This document shows, piece after piece, positions 8,681-17,151 of a stretch of 64,000 bases of DNA. This stretch comes from Parabacteroides goldsteinii DSM 19448 = WAL 12034. Its GTDB lineage: Bacteria > Bacteroidota > Bacteroidia > Bacteroidales > Tannerellaceae. The stretch's first letter is position 1, and every line of letters begins with the position of its first letter. Under the pieces are notes generated by a model that made no database searches, was not told the DNA's origin, and saw nothing but the letters and a program-made list of their open reading frames with translations. The stretch covers positions 1 to 64,000 of the forward strand of contig NZ_KQ033914.1 of assembly GCF_000969835.1 (NCBI RefSeq). Reading direction: 5' to 3'. A program made the translations under genes and the position numbers.

Positions 8681-9283
8681 ATGGAATTGAAAGAAACAGA
8701 AAAGAGGCTTCTTGAAGCCGTGAGCCATATCATAGAGAACGACGGTTTTACCAAAATCGGAGTTAATCGCATCGCCAATCAAGCCGGCTGCGATAAGGTT
8801 TTGATTTATCGCTATTTCGGTGGACTGGATGGGCTGCTCGTGGAATGGGCAAAACGTCATGACTATTATTCGTTTGCCTATTCGGAGTTTATTGATACCA
8901 TCAAACGAGCTAAAGACGGGAACATAAAGCAGATTGTTAAGGATGTGCTTATGTGTCAGCTTAGCTATCTAAAAGATAATGTTCTCATGCAAGAACTTCT
9001 TGTGTGGGAACTTTCAGGTCATTCTTCTTTCAAGGGTATCATCGAAGAACGTGAGCGTATCGGTCATAAATTGCAGGAGGAACTGAATAAGTTTTTGGAT
9101 AAAGGCGGCGATAACAATATGTCTATTGCCATAATCATATCCGCAATCAACTACATAGTTCTTTTCACAAGGCAATATCACAAAATCAATGGCATAGATT
9201 TCAGCAAACCGGAAGCATGGGAAAGAATGGAAGCTATGATTTCCAAATATGTGGATTTTATCTTTGACAACAACTGTCTATGA
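8681..9283 (+). CDS. TetR/AcrR-family transcriptional regulator
   Basis: The 200-residue protein has a TetR helix-turn-helix in its first 55 residues (LLEAVSHIIENDGFTKIGV, IANQAGCDKVLIYRYFGGLD). An all-helical ligand/dimer domain follows. ATG 8681 follows the operator dyad; a longer frame from 8666 would start inside it and is rejected. It overlaps the secreted-protein gene at 9280 by ATGA, and that gene overlaps the flavodoxin-ferredoxin gene at 9906, giving a three-gene operon. The ligand is unknown. Confidence 0.85.
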   Translation: MELKETEKRLLEAVSHIIENDGFTKIGVNRIANQAGCDKVLIYRYFGGLDGLLVEWAKRHDYYSFAYSEFIDTIKRAKDGNIKQIVKDVLMCQLSYLKDNVLMQELLVWELSGHSSFKGIIEERERIGHKLQEELNKFLDKGGDNNMSIAIIISAINYIVLFTRQYHKINGIDFSKPEAWERMEAMISKYVDFIFDNNCL

Positions 9284-9909
9284 AACATATCATTACAATA
9301 GCACTTACGCTGTTCCTTACAGCTTTTGCAATGGCGCAGGAAAGAAACTATATTTCCACCTGCGGCAAGACGAAAACCGCTATCAAATGGACAGAGGAAC
9401 ACAAGGATGGAAAGATATACCTACATACGGTACAAGGTGGTGAGAAGCATGAGTATATCTTAGGAAACGGTTATAAAACCGAGAGTTGGAAGATAGTGAA
9501 TACTTCTTCAAAAACCAATCTATCAATCAGGTTGAATAATGGTATATACTCTATATCCGGCAAGTTCAATGGGAAACATATTTCAAAGACAGTGAAGAGT
9601 AAAGGCAAGCCGTGGTATCAGAACATTGCCTATAATGCGGGGCTGACCCTAAAAAATGGCGAGTCTGTTGAATATGAGTGTTTTCGCCCTGACAACATGA
9701 AACTATATACCATGTCGGCAACCAATAAAGGATCTGAGAAGTTCGACGGGAAGAACTCCGTAAGGATAGAAGTCAGTCTTACCGGATTTATGTCGGCTTT
9801 CTGGAGCTGTGACTATTACTTTGACACGAACACCCTGATGTTTGCGGGGTATAAAGGCGTAAACGGTGGTCCCGGAACCTCGGAAACGAAAATATCAGTC
9901 GCAAAATGA
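9280..9909 (+). CDS. Secreted protein of unknown function
   Basis: The 209-residue product begins with a signal peptide (MKHIITIALTLFLTAFAMAQ) and then a beta-rich, lysine-rich domain with no motif I recognise (IKWTEEHKDGKIYLHT, YILGNGYKTESWKIV, FDGKNSVRIEVSLTGFMSAF). The layout, with a final segment describing a measured or stored variable, resembles the periplasmic DUF3108/DUF6134 type, but this is weak. It is the middle gene of the TetR operon and overlaps both neighbours by 4 bases. Confidence 0.6.
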   Translation: MKHIITIALTLFLTAFAMAQERNYISTCGKTKTAIKWTEEHKDGKIYLHTVQGGEKHEYILGNGYKTESWKIVNTSSKTNLSIRLNNGIYSISGKFNGKHISKTVKSKGKPWYQNIAYNAGLTLKNGESVEYECFRPDNMKLYTMSATNKGSEKFDGKNSVRIEVSLTGFMSAFWSCDYYFDTNTLMFAGYKGVNGGPGTSETKISVAK

Positions 9910-10712
9910 AAGCAATAATATTCTATCGTTCCTCATACAGAGGCAACACGCTAAAAATTGCACAAAGCATGGCGGATGCCCTTGCTGCCGAATTGGTATG
10001 TATCGACAGCAATCCGTCAATCGATCTGTCGGATTATGACCTTATCGGCTTTGGCTCCGCTATAAACTTTGCCGCTCACGATATACGACTTCAACGATTT
10101 GTTTCAAGTCAAAATCTTAAAGGTAAAAATGTATTCATATTCTCCACCCGTTGCAGACCTTTCTTGGGAGCATATCATCAGCCACTCAGAAAAATCGTCG
10201 AGGCAAAAGGTGGAATTATAGCCGGAGAGTTTTCTTGCCGTGGATTTGATCGCACCGGGCCGTGGGTTCTTATGGACGGCTACAATAAAGCCAGACCGGA
10301 TGAGCGGGATATGTTCAAGGCACGGCTGTTTGTGGAAAGGCTTCGATGGAAATTACATCCGTTGGCTCATGCCCATAAGAATCCGGTTGAAGGTTATTCG
10401 GATGGCGTACCGATACGCCGTAAAGATTCAGATATAGTAGCCGGTAATAAGGTGGTATTTCTCAATACTTCTACCTGTATTAATTGCGGAAAATGTATCA
10501 AGATTTGTCCCATGCACATATTCGCATTAAAAGATACGGTTTTGCCGATTGATGAGATAAATTGTATCCAGTGCAGATTATGTGCTGACAACTGTCCGAC
10601 TTTTTCAATATATATCCATGAATCGTTCTTGAATGGATTGAGAATAGCTATCAGAGAATCGTTCAGTGACAAATTACAGAATAGTTATAATGCTGAAGAT
10701 AATCAGCATTAG
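9906..10712 (+). CDS. EFR1-type protein: flavodoxin-like domain plus 2x[4Fe-4S] ferredoxin
   Basis: In this 268-residue protein, residues 1-150 form a flavodoxin-like domain (IIFYRSSYRGNTLKIAQSMA is the phosphate-binding loop region; YDLIGFGSAINFAAHD follows). Residues 190-240 carry two [4Fe-4S] sites, CINCGKCIKICP and CIQCRLCADNCP. Proteins of this layout (EFrodoxin, EFR1) are presumed cytoplasmic electron carriers. It ends the TetR operon. Electron delivery to an enzyme acting on a TetR ligand is a reasonable inference, not shown. Confidence 0.8.
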   Translation: MKAIIFYRSSYRGNTLKIAQSMADALAAELVCIDSNPSIDLSDYDLIGFGSAINFAAHDIRLQRFVSSQNLKGKNVFIFSTRCRPFLGAYHQPLRKIVEAKGGIIAGEFSCRGFDRTGPWVLMDGYNKARPDERDMFKARLFVERLRWKLHPLAHAHKNPVEGYSDGVPIRRKDSDIVAGNKVVFLNTSTCINCGKCIKICPMHIFALKDTVLPIDEINCIQCRLCADNCPTFSIYIHESFLNGLRIAIRESFSDKLQNSYNAEDNQH

Positions 10713-10733
10713 TACATATCTGCCATAAGAGAA

Positions 10734-10778
10734 TGTCCGCTTTTTACTATCATAGGCTATCATGTCGCTGTAACTTTG
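10734..10778 (+). promoter_or_regulatory. VOC-gene promoter with the AraC-type GTCC element
   Basis: TGTCCGCTTTTTACTATC (10734-10751) is 17/18 identical to the element before the AraC gene at 7750 and again lies exactly 19 bp before a -7 box, TAACTTTG (10771-10778). This makes the VOC gene a probable target of the AraC regulator. Confidence 0.7.
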
Positions 10779-10805
10779 CAGCGTACTAATCAAATAATAA
10801 AAAGT

Positions 10806-11171
10806 ATGATTGCATTTTTTGAAATCCCCACCAATGACTTCGACAAGTCGGTGGCGTTCTATCAGGCACTCTTCGGCGAAAAGCTGGAAGTGTCGCAGTT
10901 CGGCGACGAGAAAATGGCCTGTCTTATGAAAGACGGCAAGAGTGTTTGCTCAATCTCCTCGGCCCCCTCGTTTCCCGGTTTCGCACCCTCTAACGGAGGC
11001 GTGTTGGTGTATCTCCAGACAAAAGATTTGGATGCCAGCGTGAAAACTGCGTTGGATAACGGCGCGACGATCGTAACTCCCAAAACCAAAATTCAGGTTG
11101 ACGGTTGGGGTTACTTCGCCATCATCGCCGATCCTGTCGGCAACCGCATAGGACTTTATGGCGACAAGTAA
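10806..11171 (+). CDS. VOC family (glyoxalase/bleomycin-resistance fold) protein
   Basis: The 121-residue protein has the two beta-alpha-beta-beta-beta units of the VOC fold: IAFFEIPTNDFDKSVAFYQA at the start and VYLQTKDLDASVKTALDNGA in the middle, ending IIADPVGNRIGLYGDK. The family includes glyoxalase I, dioxygenases and antibiotic-binding proteins; the metal ligands and substrate are not clear. ATG 10806 is used because a longer frame from 10776 runs into the promoter. It is a single-gene unit with its own AraC-type promoter. Confidence 0.85.
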   Translation: MIAFFEIPTNDFDKSVAFYQALFGEKLEVSQFGDEKMACLMKDGKSVCSISSAPSFPGFAPSNGGVLVYLQTKDLDASVKTALDNGATIVTPKTKIQVDGWGYFAIIADPVGNRIGLYGDK

Positions 11172-11264
11172 AGAGCCGAAAACGTAGGTTACAGTGGAGA
11201 GAACCACCCGGTTTTCTCCACTATCCGTATCTATAATCAATTTTTTCTGCCCGATTATTTTGTT

Positions 11265-11318
11265 GTCTAAATAATTTAGACTACTTTTGTGTTACCAAAT
11301 CGTCTAATCTGATTAGAC
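11265..11318 (+). promoter_or_regulatory. blaI-blaR1 promoter with two perfect palindromic operators
   Basis: Operator 1, GTCTAAATAATTTAGAC (11265-11281), abuts the -7 box TACTTTTG (11282-11289). Operator 2, GTCTAATCTGATTAGAC (11302-11318), lies between the transcription start and the ATG. Both are perfect 17-bp palindromes sharing GTCTAA arms, as expected for a dimeric BlaI repressor. Confidence 0.8.
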
Positions 11319-11321
11319 CAG

Positions 11322-11702
11322 ATGCAAATGAAAGATATGAAGCCATTAACAGAAAGAGAAGAAGAAGTGATGAACTTCTTTTGGGAAAGCGGAGCGCTCT
11401 CGGTTCGAGATGTAGTTGCGCTTCACGATGAGCCGAAGCCGAGCCGGACTACGGTAGCCACATTCGTGAAATTTCTTGAACAGAAAGGCTATCTCGACCA
11501 CAAGGTTGAAAGCACAGGCTTCATATATTTTCCAATAATAGAGCGTGGAGATTATTGCGGACAAAATCTGAAGAGCGTCATAAGGCGGTATTTCGACAAT
11601 TCTATTCAGAATGTTGTGAACTTCCTGATTAAAAGCGAGGAATATAGCGATGAAGAGGCTAAGGAAATAATATTACAAATATCTAACAGAGGAAAGGAAT
11701 AA
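11322..11702 (+). CDS. blaI: BlaI/MecI/CopY-family transcriptional repressor
   Basis: The 126-residue winged-helix repressor (LTEREEEVMNFFWESGALSV, PSRTTVATFVKFLEQKGYL) is clearly related to the orphan repressor at 2928. It is followed 2 bases after its stop by the membrane protease gene at 11705, the standard BlaI-BlaR1 pair. Two palindromic operators lie directly upstream. ATG codons at 11322, 11328 and 11337 are possible starts. The regulated gene is unknown: no beta-lactamase is in the window, but a MATE exporter follows the protease. Confidence 0.85.
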   Translation: MQMKDMKPLTEREEEVMNFFWESGALSVRDVVALHDEPKPSRTTVATFVKFLEQKGYLDHKVESTGFIYFPIIERGDYCGQNLKSVIRRYFDNSIQNVVNFLIKSEEYSDEEAKEIILQISNRGKE

Positions 11703-11704
11703 CA

Positions 11705-13063
11705 ATGGCTGGTATATTCTTGGCATATTCATTATTAGCAAGCACCCTCCTGATTGTAGTCTGGGCGGTGTACAAATGCGTTCTTGCCAATACCGGCTGT
11801 TTCCGGTTCAACAGGATATTGTTGTTGTCCTGTATAACGCTTGCTTTCGTTGCTCCCATCTTCATACTTAATCCCTTTTGGGTAGCGGATATTATGGAGA
11901 ATAATATTGAAATCGCTTTTAATCCGGTAGAGGTTACCTATATAGCCAATACGGTATCAGAGCAAATCACTCCGATATGGGATTATATAGTCACACTTTA
12001 CCTTATAGGGGTTATTGTCATGATTCTCTATTTCCTCGTTTCACTGGTACGGCTGGCACTATTCATTCTCAAAGGTGAGCATGTAAAACAGGATGACTGT
12101 CGCATTATACTTCATCGCCATAACAGCGTCGCCCCGTTTGCATGGTGCGGATATATCATGATGCCAAGACGTGACTGGTACGAGTTCGGGCAGATGATAG
12201 TATGCCATGAAAAAGCGCATATCAAGTGCCGCCATTGGATTGACTTGCTTTTTATGCAGGCTGCGATTATTATCACTTGGTATTGTCCCGCTATATGGCT
12301 TCTGCGCAATGAGCTTCATACCCTCCATGAGTATGAAGCCGACAGCCGTGTGCTTGCATCGGGCGTAAAACGAGAGGAGTATCAGATATTTCTAATAAAA
12401 AAGACAGTTGGAGCAAGGTTCGCAACTCTTTCCAACTGCCTTAATCACAGTTCACTTAAAAAACGTATAACTATGATGTTATCAAGCAAACCGACAGGCA
12501 AAGCCCGTGTGCGTGCCTTTGTCATGGTGCCTGCGATGGCACTCGCGTTAATCGGTCTGGCCACCCCTGCGGTGTCAGCAGTAATCAACGAGGTATCTGC
12601 CGCTACGCCGGTGGAGGATCTGCGCTACAAAATTAGCGAAAAATCTGACTCCACCATTCGAGTGACAGAAAGAAATTCCGATGTGGTGGTCACGGAGAAA
12701 GCGGATGCGGTCGATGCCGTGCCGTTCATCAGGACAGAAACCGCCCCCAACTTCCCCGGCGGTAAGGACAAACTGAGAGCCTTTATCAATAAAAACATCT
12801 CCTTCCCTGAAACTGCATACAAAGACGGTGTTCTTAACATGGATGCCGTCGTGCAGCTTACCATCGCCAAAGACGGAGTTGTAAAGGATGCCCGAATCGT
12901 TAAAAGCTCAGGCAAGACACTTGATGCCGAGGCTCTGCGCGTGGCGCGTATGCTTCCCAAATTCCACCCCGGACTAAATAGCGGGCTGCCGTCTGAATCA
13001 AGCTACACACTGGAGTTTAACTATTATATCTGCAACCAGTATTGGTCATCAAACGGCGAATAA
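11705..13063 (+). CDS. BlaR1/MecR1-like M56 membrane metallopeptidase with TonB C-terminal domain
   Basis: The 452-residue protein starts with transmembrane helices (near residues 2-22, 35-55 and 95-120). The M56 zinc site VCHEKAHIKCRHW lies near residue 168 (HExxH), with EYEADSRVL as the third-ligand region. A further membrane helix follows near 280. The C-terminus (FPGGKDKLRAFINKNISFPE, GVVKDARIVKSSGKTLDAEA) is a TonB_C domain, not the penicillin-binding sensor of classical BlaR1. By family, it would cleave the partner repressor on a signal. What the TonB-like domain senses is not known. Confidence 0.85.
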   Translation: MAGIFLAYSLLASTLLIVVWAVYKCVLANTGCFRFNRILLLSCITLAFVAPIFILNPFWVADIMENNIEIAFNPVEVTYIANTVSEQITPIWDYIVTLYLIGVIVMILYFLVSLVRLALFILKGEHVKQDDCRIILHRHNSVAPFAWCGYIMMPRRDWYEFGQMIVCHEKAHIKCRHWIDLLFMQAAIIITWYCPAIWLLRNELHTLHEYEADSRVLASGVKREEYQIFLIKKTVGARFATLSNCLNHSSLKKRITMMLSSKPTGKARVRAFVMVPAMALALIGLATPAVSAVINEVSAATPVEDLRYKISEKSDSTIRVTERNSDVVVTEKADAVDAVPFIRTETAPNFPGGKDKLRAFINKNISFPETAYKDGVLNMDAVVQLTIAKDGVVKDARIVKSSGKTLDAEALRVARMLPKFHPGLNSGLPSESSYTLEFNYYICNQYWSSNGE

Positions 13064-13154
13064 AAACAGGAAGAAATACCAATAGTACAAATATCTTATC
13101 TGATACTTGGAGTATGCCGTATCTTACAGTACGGCATACCCTGTATCATTAATA

Positions 13155-14549
13155 ATGAAAGAGTCAATCCGGACAATGCAAGACATATCACAAGAGAAAT
13201 ACCGCCAGTTCCAAGCAGCTCCAATAGGTAAGTTGGTGCTTCAGTATTCCATACCGGCCATAATCAATCTGGCAGCCGTATCACTGTATAATCTTATTGA
13301 CAGTATATTCATCGGAAATGGTGTCGGTACACTGGCTATTTCCGGGCTTGCAGTCACTTTCCCCATGATGAATTGCCTGATTGCTTTCAATACGCTTGTC
13401 GGGATCGGCGGGACCACGCTGACCTCCATCTGTCTGGGACGCAGGCAATATGAACAGGCAGCCGATATTCTGCATACCGTGGTGATTTTGGGTTTCGTAA
13501 TCAGCATCCTGACGGGATGGATTACATATCTTAATCTGGGTGTTGTACTATACTTTTTCGGTGCAAGTGAAGCCACGCTTCCGTATGCACGGGAATATAT
13601 TGGAATATTGCTCTGCGCCAATCCAATAACATTTCTGTTTTTAAGCCTTAATAACTTGCTTCGCGGAAACGGTTTCCCAAAAAAATCATTGGAGTCCACT
13701 CTGCTGACCGTCGGGCTAAATCTGGTTTTGACACCAATATTCATATTTGTATTTGAGTTTGGCATCAAGGGGGCCTCCATGTCCACAGTCATATCGCAGG
13801 TAGTCGGACTTGTATGGGTCGTAAGGCACTTCTCATCGAAATCAAATAAAATACATTTTCAGCGAAGCCGTTTCAGGTGCAACTTCCGTCTATCCGGAGA
13901 AATCATGAAACTGGGGACACCGCCGTTTATATTGAATCTTTGCTCGGCATCCATAAGCATTGCCCTTATTAACAGATTCGGATTTTACGGTGGCGACTTT
14001 GCGATTGGGGCATACGGCATAGTCAGCCGAATCTATATGCTGTTCTCAATGATAATTATCGGTTTGGCTGTCGGTATGCAGCCCATCATAGGGTACAATT
14101 TCGGAGCCGGTCAGACAGAACGGGTTGACAAAGCCATGAACACCGGGTTGACAATAGCTTTTGCTTTCATGTTTTCCGTGTTTTTACTGTGTGAAATGGG
14201 GGCTCGCCCGATTATACAGTTGTTCTCAAACGAAACTGCACTTAATGACATTGCAGTAGCAGGTCTTCGTATCTGTGCCTTGATGTTTCCGGTTATGGCC
14301 ATGCAGACTATGATAACAAACTTTTTCCAGTCTATTGGCAAGCCGAAAACGAGTATTGTCTTGTCGCTCATACGCCAAATAGGATTTTTTATTCCCTTGA
14401 TATTTCTGCTGCCTGAAATGTTTGATTTGAGGCTTGACGGAGTCTGGCTAAGTATTCCTATGGCTGATTTTATAGCCTGCATCTTGACAGTCTCAGTTTA
14501 TCTGAGATATAGGCAGCGGACTAAAAGCTTTGTGACGGGTGCAATTTAA
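13155..14549 (+). CDS. MATE family multidrug efflux transporter
   Basis: The 464-residue membrane protein has about twelve predicted helices in two homologous halves (PIGKLVLQYSIPAIINLAAVSL; KLGTPPFILNLCSASISIALIN) and the MATE-typical GQPIIGYN-like segment VGMQPIIGYNFGAGQ. The family exports cationic drugs by Na+ or H+ antiport. ATG 13155 is preferred over an upstream TTG; 13176 is also possible. It lies 91 bases after the BlaR1-like gene and may be read through from it. Substrate unknown. Confidence 0.85.
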   Translation: MKESIRTMQDISQEKYRQFQAAPIGKLVLQYSIPAIINLAAVSLYNLIDSIFIGNGVGTLAISGLAVTFPMMNCLIAFNTLVGIGGTTLTSICLGRRQYEQAADILHTVVILGFVISILTGWITYLNLGVVLYFFGASEATLPYAREYIGILLCANPITFLFLSLNNLLRGNGFPKKSLESTLLTVGLNLVLTPIFIFVFEFGIKGASMSTVISQVVGLVWVVRHFSSKSNKIHFQRSRFRCNFRLSGEIMKLGTPPFILNLCSASISIALINRFGFYGGDFAIGAYGIVSRIYMLFSMIIIGLAVGMQPIIGYNFGAGQTERVDKAMNTGLTIAFAFMFSVFLLCEMGARPIIQLFSNETALNDIAVAGLRICALMFPVMAMQTMITNFFQSIGKPKTSIVLSLIRQIGFFIPLIFLLPEMFDLRLDGVWLSIPMADFIACILTVSVYLRYRQRTKSFVTGAI

Positions 14550-14570
14550 CAAATTGAATAGAATTGGATT

Positions 14571-14987
14571 ATGGATAAAAATATGATTGCTCCATGCGGG
14601 CTGAACTGCGCGGTTTGCAGCGAAGCACTGCGAGAAGACAGCCCTTGTGTCGGTTGCCGGAATGAGGGTCGCAAAGGTGAGTATTGCGCCAATCTGTGCA
14701 AGATTGTAAATTGTGAAATACGGAAAACACTGCCGGACGGATTCTGTGACAGATGTCCTCAATATCCGTGCAGGGAGATTGTCGATAAGGAATGTTGGTA
14801 TGTCAACGCCTATCCGATGATAGAATCGCTTATGGGCAATCTCGCCTTTATCGGAGAAAATGGTATTGAACAATTCCTGCAAAGAGAAAAGGTTCGTTGG
14901 ACTTGCTCCGATTGCGGAGGGTGCATATCGGTTCATGACGGTGTATGTTATGGCTGTGGCAAAAAACATACAGATAGAAAATATTGA
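14571..14987 (+). CDS. DUF3795 cysteine-rich protein
   Basis: The 138-residue cytoplasmic protein is packed with cysteines: IAPCGLNCAVC, CVGCR, CANLCKIVNC, FCDRCPQYPC and a final CSDCGGC with CYGCGKK. The N-terminal pattern is that of DUF3795, thought to be a metal- or cluster-binding domain. Function unknown. It overlaps or adjoins a second DUF3795 gene 3 bases downstream, so the two probably act together. Confidence 0.7.
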   Translation: MDKNMIAPCGLNCAVCSEALREDSPCVGCRNEGRKGEYCANLCKIVNCEIRKTLPDGFCDRCPQYPCREIVDKECWYVNAYPMIESLMGNLAFIGENGIEQFLQREKVRWTCSDCGGCISVHDGVCYGCGKKHTDRKY

Positions 14988-14989
14988 AT

Positions 14990-15334
14990 ATGGAAAGTAT
15001 AACAGTAAGTAAAGATAATATAGCCGCTTGTGGGCTGTATTGTGGAGCGTGTCGCAAATTCTTGTCCGGCAAATGCCCCGGATGCAAGAATTACGAGAAA
15101 GCATCGTGGTGTAAAATCCGCCAGTGCTGCATAAGCAAAGGCTATCATACCTGTGCCGAGTGTGAGCGTGACGTAAGGGAGTGTAAAATCTATTCCAACT
15201 TTATAAGCAAAGTGTTCGCGTTGCTCTTTAACTCCGACCGCCCGGCTTGTATCAGCTATATACGGGAACATGGAGAAATAGCGTATGCCGAGGAAATGAG
15301 TAGGAGAAAATGCCAGACGATAAAACGTAAATGA
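14990..15334 (+). CDS. DUF3795 cysteine-rich protein (second copy)
   Basis: The 114-residue protein has the same opening pattern, IAACGLYCGACRKFLSGKCPGC, then CKIRQCCISKGYHTCAEC. It is shorter than the upstream paralogue and lacks the C-terminal zinc-ribbon-like part. ATG 14990 directly follows the previous stop (TGA 14985-14987). The next gene starts 1 base after its stop. No enzymatic role is known. Confidence 0.7.
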   Translation: MESITVSKDNIAACGLYCGACRKFLSGKCPGCKNYEKASWCKIRQCCISKGYHTCAECERDVRECKIYSNFISKVFALLFNSDRPACISYIREHGEIAYAEEMSRRKCQTIKRK

Positions 15335-15335
15335 T

Positions 15336-15758
15336 ATGAGAATAAGCACTTTTACAGTAATAATGCTTGCATTAGCCATATTGGTTGGCTCGTGCGACTC
15401 CCCGTCAGATAACATTCTGTATGGGAGATGGCGGCTTGAGAAATACAACTGCATTGCCACTTCGTCATACGGTCTTACACAAGTAAACAAGGAGTCAGAG
15501 TATATATTGCAGCTTGATAACGCCGGAGTGTTCTCCTGCACCACCGACTGCAATACAATTTCAGGCAATTATGAAAAAAGTAAAAACGCCTTGAGATTCT
15601 CCGATATTTCCTTTACCGAATTGGCTTGCGATGACATGGTAGTGGAAAGGAGCGTAGCATCTATTCTGTCCAATATCAAATCATACAAAATCACGGACGA
15701 TTCCATATTGGTGTTGAAAGATGATAAGGGTCATATACTAATGGAACTAACAAAATAA
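15336..15758 (+). CDS. Lipoprotein with META/HslJ-like domain
   Basis: The 140-residue protein has a type II signal peptide with lipobox LVGSC (Cys 20). A beta domain beginning GRWRLEKYNC and containing SGNYEKSKNALRFSDIS and LACDDMVVERSVASIL matches the META/HslJ pattern. It is probably an outer-membrane-anchored lipoprotein. It lies in an operon with the DUF3795 genes and the hydrolase 12 bases downstream. Function unknown. Confidence 0.65.
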   Translation: MRISTFTVIMLALAILVGSCDSPSDNILYGRWRLEKYNCIATSSYGLTQVNKESEYILQLDNAGVFSCTTDCNTISGNYEKSKNALRFSDISFTELACDDMVVERSVASILSNIKSYKITDDSILVLKDDKGHILMELTK

Positions 15759-15770
15759 CAGGTTGATATA

Positions 15771-17147
15771 ATGAAAAGAATGATAATCACAGCTATTATA
15801 GCCACCTGTTCCGTGCTAAATATCATGGCTTCCGATGATGATATTTCGGGAGCATGGCATGGTACGTTGAAGATAACTCCGCAAGTGGAGTTAAAGATTG
15901 TGTTCAATTTTAAGACAGGCGAAGATGGCAAACCGTCAGTTACGCTTGATTCTCCGGATCAAGGAGCATACGGTATAGCCGGAGAAGTGAATTTCATTTC
16001 GGCTGATTCTGTAAATGTAACGGTTAGCCGCATAGGATTGACGTTTACCGGACGCAAACAAGATGGGAAACTCATTGGAAAATGCACACAAGGCGCAATG
16101 AGTACCGACCTTGAATTATCTCCGGGTATTGTGGAATTAAAGCGACCTCAAACGCCTAAGCCACCATATCCATACACTACAAAGGAGGTTCGTTTCAATA
16201 ACTTATCAGATGATGTTACTCTCGCAGGAACACTTGCGTTGCCTGAGAGTTTTAATGAGGCAACTCCGGTTATCGTAATGATTACCGGTAGCGGACTGCA
16301 AAACCGTGATGAAGAATTATACGGACATAAGCCGTTTGCTGTCATCGCAGATTACCTTGCCCGAAACGGCATTGCAACTTTACGATATGATGACCGGGGA
16401 TATGGAGAATCAACAGGCGACGGTAAAAATGCCACCACTGAAGATTTTGCACGGGATGCGAAAACGGCAATGGAATACCTGCGCAAAGAAATGAAATTCA
16501 AGAATGTGGGAATACTGGGGCATAGTGAGGGTGCGGCAGTGGCGTTCATGTTGGGAGCTGATAACAATCCGGGGTTATTCTCAAATCCGAATTTCATTAT
16601 TGCCATTGGCGCACAGGCGGTTCGAGGTGACTCGGTTTTGATAGACCAGAGTGTCACAATGCTGGAACAGGGCAACATGCCGGCGAATATTGTATCGGAT
16701 TATGTTGAAGCATTGCATAAGATGTATGAGCTTAAAATAACAAAGGGTGATAGTGTGGCTGTTGGCAATATTGAGGCTATATGTGCAAATTGGGAGAATA
16801 CACCAGTTCACACATCATTAAAATCCAATCTGACAAAGATCGCCTCTGACACTAACCGTTGGCTAAATTACTATATCAGTTTTTCACCGACGGAAAGCAT
16901 TGCAGATACGGATTGCCCGATATTCGTATTATACGGAGAAAAGGATATACAAGTTCGCCCGGAACTGAATATGCCTCAAATGCAACGACTCGCCCCGAAA
17001 GCGACCGTGAAACTTTATCCCGGACTTAATCACCTTTTCCAGTACGCTCAAACAGGAACGGTACAGGAATACGGTACAATCGAGGAAACAATCTCCCCTG
17101 AAGTCCTTCAGGACATTGTTGATTTTATCTCCTTCAAACCTCGTTAA
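15771..17147 (+). CDS. Secreted alpha/beta hydrolase
   Basis: The 458-residue protein has a signal peptide (to about residue 20), a beta-rich N-terminal domain (residues 25-130) and an alpha/beta-hydrolase domain. The oxyanion segment is MITGSGLQNRDEE, the nucleophile elbow is GHSEG, the acid is in LYGEKDIQV, and the catalytic His is in GLNHLFQ. It resembles the BAAT/acyl-CoA-thioesterase-like secreted hydrolases common in Bacteroidetes. The rteA reading frame starts 4 bases after its stop, so this gene occupies the place that tetQ has in CTnDOT. Substrate unknown. Confidence 0.8.
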   Translation: MKRMIITAIIATCSVLNIMASDDDISGAWHGTLKITPQVELKIVFNFKTGEDGKPSVTLDSPDQGAYGIAGEVNFISADSVNVTVSRIGLTFTGRKQDGKLIGKCTQGAMSTDLELSPGIVELKRPQTPKPPYPYTTKEVRFNNLSDDVTLAGTLALPESFNEATPVIVMITGSGLQNRDEELYGHKPFAVIADYLARNGIATLRYDDRGYGESTGDGKNATTEDFARDAKTAMEYLRKEMKFKNVGILGHSEGAAVAFMLGADNNPGLFSNPNFIIAIGAQAVRGDSVLIDQSVTMLEQGNMPANIVSDYVEALHKMYELKITKGDSVAVGNIEAICANWENTPVHTSLKSNLTKIASDTNRWLNYYISFSPTESIADTDCPIFVLYGEKDIQVRPELNMPQMQRLAPKATVKLYPGLNHLFQYAQTGTVQEYGTIEETISPEVLQDIVDFISFKPR

Positions 17148-17151
17148 ATTT

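Noticed and set aside
14493..15568. Minus-strand frames opposite the DUF3795 genes
   Set aside because: They overlap the two cysteine-rich genes and the lipoprotein entirely and show no recognisable motif.
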